From Phycisphaerales bacterium (GTDB lineage: Bacteria; Planctomycetota; Phycisphaerae; Phycisphaerales; SM1A02): a stretch of 64,000 bases of DNA. Shown in pieces: positions 60,364 to 64,000 of the stretch. The notes under the pieces are model-generated. The model searched no databases, was not told the DNA's origin, and saw only the letters and a list, made by a program, of their open reading frames with translations. The translations under genes were made by a program, and so were the position numbers. Positions within the stretch are counted from its first letter, which is position 1, and each line of letters begins with the position of its first letter. The stretch lies in contig JAQWLT010000009.1 in the NCBI GenBank assembly GCA_029247205.1, forward strand, positions 62,001-126,000, written 5' to 3'.

Positions 60364-61226
60364 GCGGCACCTCGATTTCGATCAACAAAGAAGATGACGT
60401 TGCCGATCAGAATGAGCAACACCATTAACAGGTGAGCTACATACTGCGGCCCCATCCGCTGCAAAGCGGCCGTACTTGAGAATCGAGCCTTCACAAACTC
60501 AGGCTCACCCAACTCGGGATAGTTCTGAATCATGATTTGCTCATATCCGGCCGCGCCCTTAATCGCAGCAAGCAATCCGTTGAGTGGATCAGGGATATAT
60601 GGATAGAAAAGCGGCGCCTGCACCCCGGTGCAACCGGCAACCATTTGTATACCAACCGGTGTCGCAGCGTATTGAATCCACTGCTTGGTGCCAGGATCAC
60701 CTGCACTGATATTAATCAGCAAGTCCATCGCCTTAGCTGACTTGATGTTTGCCGTCAGCGGGATGTCATTGAGATCCTGCTTTCGCGAGTCAGTAATAAA
60801 GAGCGACTTCCAATCAACGACAACATTCTTGATGACGGCTTCACCGCCAGGCTTGTAGCCAAAGGACATGAAATCGGTCCCGTACTTGAGGTCTGGGTAC
60901 TCCTCTTTGAGCAGTTTTATTGCGTCCTGAATAAATGGCTCACCAAGCGGCCACAGACACATGAAGTAAATCTTGTGCTTCTTCTCAGCTAAATGCCGCG
61001 TGAACGACATCGCCATTGGGAGCAGCTCGCCCTGAGAACCAGGGTCGAAGTCAAACGAGATGAGTACGCGAGAGCCATCCGGAAGATCTTCGATTGCGTC
61101 GAAGACATTCTGATCCATCATCGTCACCTGTGAGGGTGGCACAAAGCGAAGCAGAATCGGAATGGCAACAGCCAAACCCATGATGAGGAAAATCAATCGT
61201 CGATCGAGGTTACGTAGGTAATTCAT
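60360..61226 (-). CDS. Two-helix anchored protein of the operon (gene 4)
   Basis: 288 residues. One helix at about 11-29 and one at the C-terminus (HLLMVLLILIGNVIFFVD) flank an alpha/beta Rossmann-like domain with SRVLISFDFDPGSQGELLPMAMSF and IYFMCLWPLGEPFIQDAIKLLKEEYP. It is probably exposed outside the cytoplasm or lining a complex. Its stop overlaps gene 5 by 4 nt; gene 3 ends 5 bp upstream of its start. Confidence 0.75.
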   Translation of the reverse strand: MNYLRNLDRRLIFLIMGLAVAIPILLRFVPPSQVTMMDQNVFDAIEDLPDGSRVLISFDFDPGSQGELLPMAMSFTRHLAEKKHKIYFMCLWPLGEPFIQDAIKLLKEEYPDLKYGTDFMSFGYKPGGEAVIKNVVVDWKSLFITDSRKQDLNDIPLTANIKSAKAMDLLINISAGDPGTKQWIQYAATPVGIQMVAGCTGVQAPLFYPYIPDPLNGLLAAIKGAAGYEQIMIQNYPELGEPEFVKARFSSTAALQRMGPQYVAHLLMVLLILIGNVIFFVDRNRGAA

Positions 61227-61231
61227 TGGTG

Positions 61232-62122
61232 TCAGTCCGCCGATCCGAGGTAGGAGCGATCAACGCCGAGGATGACCTTCAGCGAGGTGGACACAATGCC
61301 CAGTGCAATGCCAATCATGATTGCGCGATTTCCGGCTTTCTGCGGCACGTCCAGAATCACTTGCGTCAAGTTCTCAAGCCGCAATCCATTCAGCAACTGA
61401 TACCACCACCCGCCAATATATTCCGAGGTTTGCGCCGCAATTGCCTGTTGGTCTGCTGACATGCTTGCATACTCCACGCCATTAATGACAATATCGGAGA
61501 GCGGCACACCCGCTTCAACCTGCAGGCCGATTGCGAGCACGAGGTTGCGAGTGGCTTCTGGGAAGCCCGTCACATAGGACTCCAAGTCTGGAAGGAAACT
61601 GGTCATCCAAACTCCCGCGTAAACCTGCCCAAGCAATACGACAAATGCAGTTCCCAGCAGCAGCGTCGCTTCAAGGTTCTTGGCGCGAAACGCCCTAAAC
61701 GCTGCCGATGCAATGTAGAAAGCAAGCATCGCAAACATAGTGGCAGTCAATGGCGTGATGACATACATGAAGATCCACCAGAATGGTGTGCCGTCTTGCA
61801 CAACCGAGCCGGACCATGCATTCCCAGGTGCAGCCGCGGTTGGAAATGCGCCAATCTTGGCCAAGCCGATCACAAGCGTTACAAAGAAGGCAGCCAGTGT
61901 GATGAACGCATAACCCCAGCCTTCATGCTTGCCTGAAATTTTCGACAAGTTCAGAAGTACCAAGTTACCTGCGCCAAGCACCATTGCGGCAGACGCAAGC
62001 ACGATGAACATGTCCATCGCATCGGCCCCCCACTTCTCCGTGTACGGAATAAAGTAGGTCGCAATCATCAAAACGCCGACGAGCGCCGCGATGAGTAGTG
62101 GAATTGTTCGTTTGGCAATCAC
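61232..62122 (-). CDS. Polytopic membrane protein of the operon (gene 3)
   Basis: 296 residues with about six membrane helices (for example IPLLIAALVGVLMIATYF, MFIVLASAAMVLGAGNLVLL, FITLAAFFVTLVIGLA, ATMFAMLAFYIASAAFRAF, LLLGTAFVVLLGQVYAG, IMIGIALGIVSTSLKVILG). No known motif. It overlaps gene 2 by 4 nt. Confidence 0.75.
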   Translation of the reverse strand: MIAKRTIPLLIAALVGVLMIATYFIPYTEKWGADAMDMFIVLASAAMVLGAGNLVLLNLSKISGKHEGWGYAFITLAAFFVTLVIGLAKIGAFPTAAAPGNAWSGSVVQDGTPFWWIFMYVITPLTATMFAMLAFYIASAAFRAFRAKNLEATLLLGTAFVVLLGQVYAGVWMTSFLPDLESYVTGFPEATRNLVLAIGLQVEAGVPLSDIVINGVEYASMSADQQAIAAQTSEYIGGWWYQLLNGLRLENLTQVILDVPQKAGNRAIMIGIALGIVSTSLKVILGVDRSYLGSAD

Positions 62123-63504
62123 GAATCACCTCCCTTGCCAAGTGGCTGTTGGGACTGTGACTCCATCGCAGCGTCGATCTCGGCGACCTTGTTTGCATTG
62201 GGAACCAAACCATCTGCTCCGAGAATATTGTCCTTGATATACAGTTCAGCGATCCTTGCTCCTCGTGACCCGTTGGTCACAGCAATCGTCGCCAATACAC
62301 ACCCAACGACCAATAAGCCCGCTGCAATAATCTTGCCGATGTCCTGCCCCTTGAGCGAACCCAGTTGTTCAGGATCGTTCGAAAGATAGGCCGACGCCGC
62401 AAAAAACTCTTCGCCGATCAATGTGTAGTCACAGGCCGCCACAAAGAATGGCAACTGCGACGGCATTGCCGTACCTGCTATTTGAATCGCACCAATCGAA
62501 TTGGCTGTTTCAGCGAGGATGAGAGACTCGGCATAGAACGCACCCATATAGAAGCATGCCGCCGGCTCTTCACGCACCATCACACCCTGGACGCCGGCCG
62601 TGTAGCCGAACTGATCATCAGTGAGATAGTAGATGTTGTCCTCGTTATACGCGTCGGGCCGACCTTCGCCGAGGTACGCCGATTCAACTGTTTCTCTTGC
62701 AGTGGTCATCACCAGCGAACGAGCAGTCGGAACACGAAGTTGAGCGTCGTACTGGGCTGCAGTCTTGGCAACATTGGCCAGCACCGTGATGCCCGCAACG
62801 GTTTGAATATCATTGATGTCCAGAATGCCAGGCACAAACAAGACAGGCTTGCCCATCTCCGTTGCACGACCGACTGCTTCAGAAACAGCCTCAAGCCCCG
62901 CGATTGGCCTGACCTTGATGATGCCACCACGCTTGGCATACAGGACAAAGCCAATAATCACACCACTGATCGCCAGCATGATGAGAAGGAACCACAACTT
63001 GCCTCGATTGAAGTACTCCATGCTCGCCGTCACAGGAAGGTCTGCGACTGCCAGCGGAGAGAATGTATCGCCTGGCCCTGTTGCAGCGACCGCATAGAGA
63101 TAGGTCATGCCATTCTCAACATTCTCATCGAGGAACTGTGTTCGACCGTATGAGACCGAACCGATTGGCTGCACACCTTGAAAGTCGAAGTTTGCAGAGA
63201 AGCTCAGTTCTGACGCATTCGTCGCCATCTCAGCTGTGCTCTCGAGACCACTGCCGGTCTCATCGATCTTGCGATAGATGGCATAGCCCAAGAGCGAACG
63301 CCCCGATGACTGATCCAGTTCGACGTCGTCGAGCGATGCATCCCATCGCACCCACACTTGCGTGCCGACGTCGTTTGGCGCATCCTCGGTCTCCACATTG
63401 CTCGGTGGCGACAACGTGATGTCGACGGCAAACGCTTGGCTAAGCGAGAGCACCGCCATTGCAAACAGAACAAGCACGGCCTTCATCATGCCGGTCATTC
63501 CCAT
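62119..63504 (-). CDS. Exported FN3-like and membrane-anchored DUF6754-type protein (gene 2)
   Basis: 461 residues. A signal peptide (about 1-26) is followed by a fibronectin III-like domain (about 28-155; TQVWVRWDASLDDVELDQ, LLGYAIYRKIDETG, TYLYAVAATGPG). A membrane helix at about 170-190 leads to a cytoplasmic alpha/beta domain starting KVRPIAGLEAVSEAVGRATEMGKPVLFVPG, and a second helix lies near 400-420. The layout matches the DUF6754 family as I remember it; the family assignment needs a profile search. Confidence 0.75.
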   Translation of the reverse strand: MGMTGMMKAVLVLFAMAVLSLSQAFAVDITLSPPSNVETEDAPNDVGTQVWVRWDASLDDVELDQSSGRSLLGYAIYRKIDETGSGLESTAEMATNASELSFSANFDFQGVQPIGSVSYGRTQFLDENVENGMTYLYAVAATGPGDTFSPLAVADLPVTASMEYFNRGKLWFLLIMLAISGVIIGFVLYAKRGGIIKVRPIAGLEAVSEAVGRATEMGKPVLFVPGILDINDIQTVAGITVLANVAKTAAQYDAQLRVPTARSLVMTTARETVESAYLGEGRPDAYNEDNIYYLTDDQFGYTAGVQGVMVREEPAACFYMGAFYAESLILAETANSIGAIQIAGTAMPSQLPFFVAACDYTLIGEEFFAASAYLSNDPEQLGSLKGQDIGKIIAAGLLVVGCVLATIAVTNGSRGARIAELYIKDNILGADGLVPNANKVAEIDAAMESQSQQPLGKGGDS

Positions 63505-64000
63505 ATCAGTTCCACGTTTGCCCGTGGCACGATTGCCATTTCGCCGGAGGGGAACTTCACCTCCAGCACGCGGGCCTTTGATCCAGAACCAAGCACATGA
63601 GGTTCAGCTGGAAGTGCGGACACTTCACCGATCATTCCGAACCAAGGGTCTCGAATAACACGCAACGTTCGACCAATTGCAAGTTCGCCGCTCTCGGAAT
63701 CAGCGTCGCGCTCGCTTGCTGGCACTTCTGAAAGCGGAATAATGACTTCAGGCCGCATCACCCCTGCGCGAATTTGTGTCGCGCCGTTTACCGAGGCCTC
63801 ATGCCCGTCATGTTCCTTCAACATTGCAAATGTTCGCTCAGCCATGGCGATATCGCCGAAACCTTCGCTCACAATCACTGTGATTCCAAGATTCTCACGA
63901 CCCGTAATCGCCACTCCAAGGTCGTAGCCGAGAAGACTCTTGAGGTCCTCATCATCGAGACCACCAGAGATGATCGCTGCGGCACCGATTGATTGCGCCT
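63495..64000 (-). CDS. Operon gene 1, 5' end outside window
   Basis: An open minus-strand frame enters from beyond 64000 and ends at 63495, overlapping gene 2 by 10 nt. The visible ~168 residues include AAIISGGLDDEDLKSLLGYDLGVAITGREN, ITVIVSEGFGDIAMAERTF and a C-terminal small beta domain GRTLRVIRDPWFGMIGEVSALP...VLEVKFPSGEMAIVPRANVEL, similar to KOW/SH3-like domains. No enzyme is recognised. Confidence 0.75.
   Translation of the reverse strand, partial: AQSIGAAAIISGGLDDEDLKSLLGYDLGVAITGRENLGITVIVSEGFGDIAMAERTFAMLKEHDGHEASVNGATQIRAGVMRPEVIIPLSEVPASERDADSESGELAIGRTLRVIRDPWFGMIGEVSALPAEPHVLGSGSKARVLEVKFPSGEMAIVPRANVELIWE

Overview
The window looks like a chromosomal segment of an aquatic planctomycete, most likely of the Phycisphaerae type. 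This is inferred from gene content only, since no 16S gene is present. The clues are moderately GC-rich DNA with short intergenic gaps, a lipid A outer membrane (lpxB, a PagL-like protein, gmhA), a DksA-like protein with a long lysine-rich histone H1-like tail, secreted peptidyl-prolyl isomerase fusions, many lipoproteins without known relatives, and a DUF6754-type membrane operon. I saw no insertion sequences, prophage, CRISPR array or rRNA.

Layout. 1-8 kb: ubiD (cut by the window edge), an ABC exporter pair, proC, accA, a DksA/H1-like regulator coupled to lspA, tRNA-Pro and tRNA-Ser, truB. 8.7-16.7 kb: an HNH nuclease, a cyclophilin-FKBP fusion, a YkgJ-type Cys-cluster protein with an unknown partner, two adjacent sodium symporters (SNF and AGCS) each with a large extra loop, and a PD-(D/E)XK-like protein. 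16.7-23.6 kb: lpxB, aspS, a dicarboxylate/glutamate symporter, trxB and an exported protein. 23.7-33.7 kb: a plus-strand run of cysteine desulfurase-like enzyme, gmhA, a MauE-thioredoxin fusion, an M20 peptidase, a large membrane protein, an ABC ATPase, nadK and serS. 33.6-40.7 kb: a minus-strand run of lipoprotein, dapF, a C45-type NTN hydrolase, a class III aminotransferase, an AstA-like succinyltransferase and tilS. Its enzymes mirror the succinyl-protect, transaminate, de-acylate, epimerise logic of diamino-acid pathways. 40.7-42.3 kb: nfu, csrA and orphan mraZ.

The most interesting spot is the roughly 340 nt without a gene between csrA and mraZ. On the minus strand it holds twelve GGA triplets, five of them in apical loops of hairpins, and ends in a strong intrinsic terminator. 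That is the architecture of CsrB/RsmZ-type RNAs that sequester CsrA, and it lies directly beside csrA.

44-49.3 kb is a tightly overlapping minus-strand operon led by a ParA ATPase fused to a CBM48/AMPK-like glycogen-binding domain. It is followed by a MinD-like protein without a Walker A motif, a DUF2752 membrane protein, two lipoproteins and an unknown protein. 49.4-52.6 kb: aroB, tRNA-Glu, a nucleosidase-like protein and a PagL-like barrel. 52.6-59.1 kb is the fatty-acid cluster rpmF-plsX-fabH-fabD-(lipoprotein)-fabG-acpP-fabF. 59.3-64 kb is a five-gene membrane-protein operon of unknown function that runs off the window.

A pattern across the window: at least twelve genes, mostly ones that could begin a transcript, have a TANNNT -10-like hexamer ending only 6-8 nt before the ATG and no Shine-Dalgarno sequence, which suggests widespread leaderless transcription.
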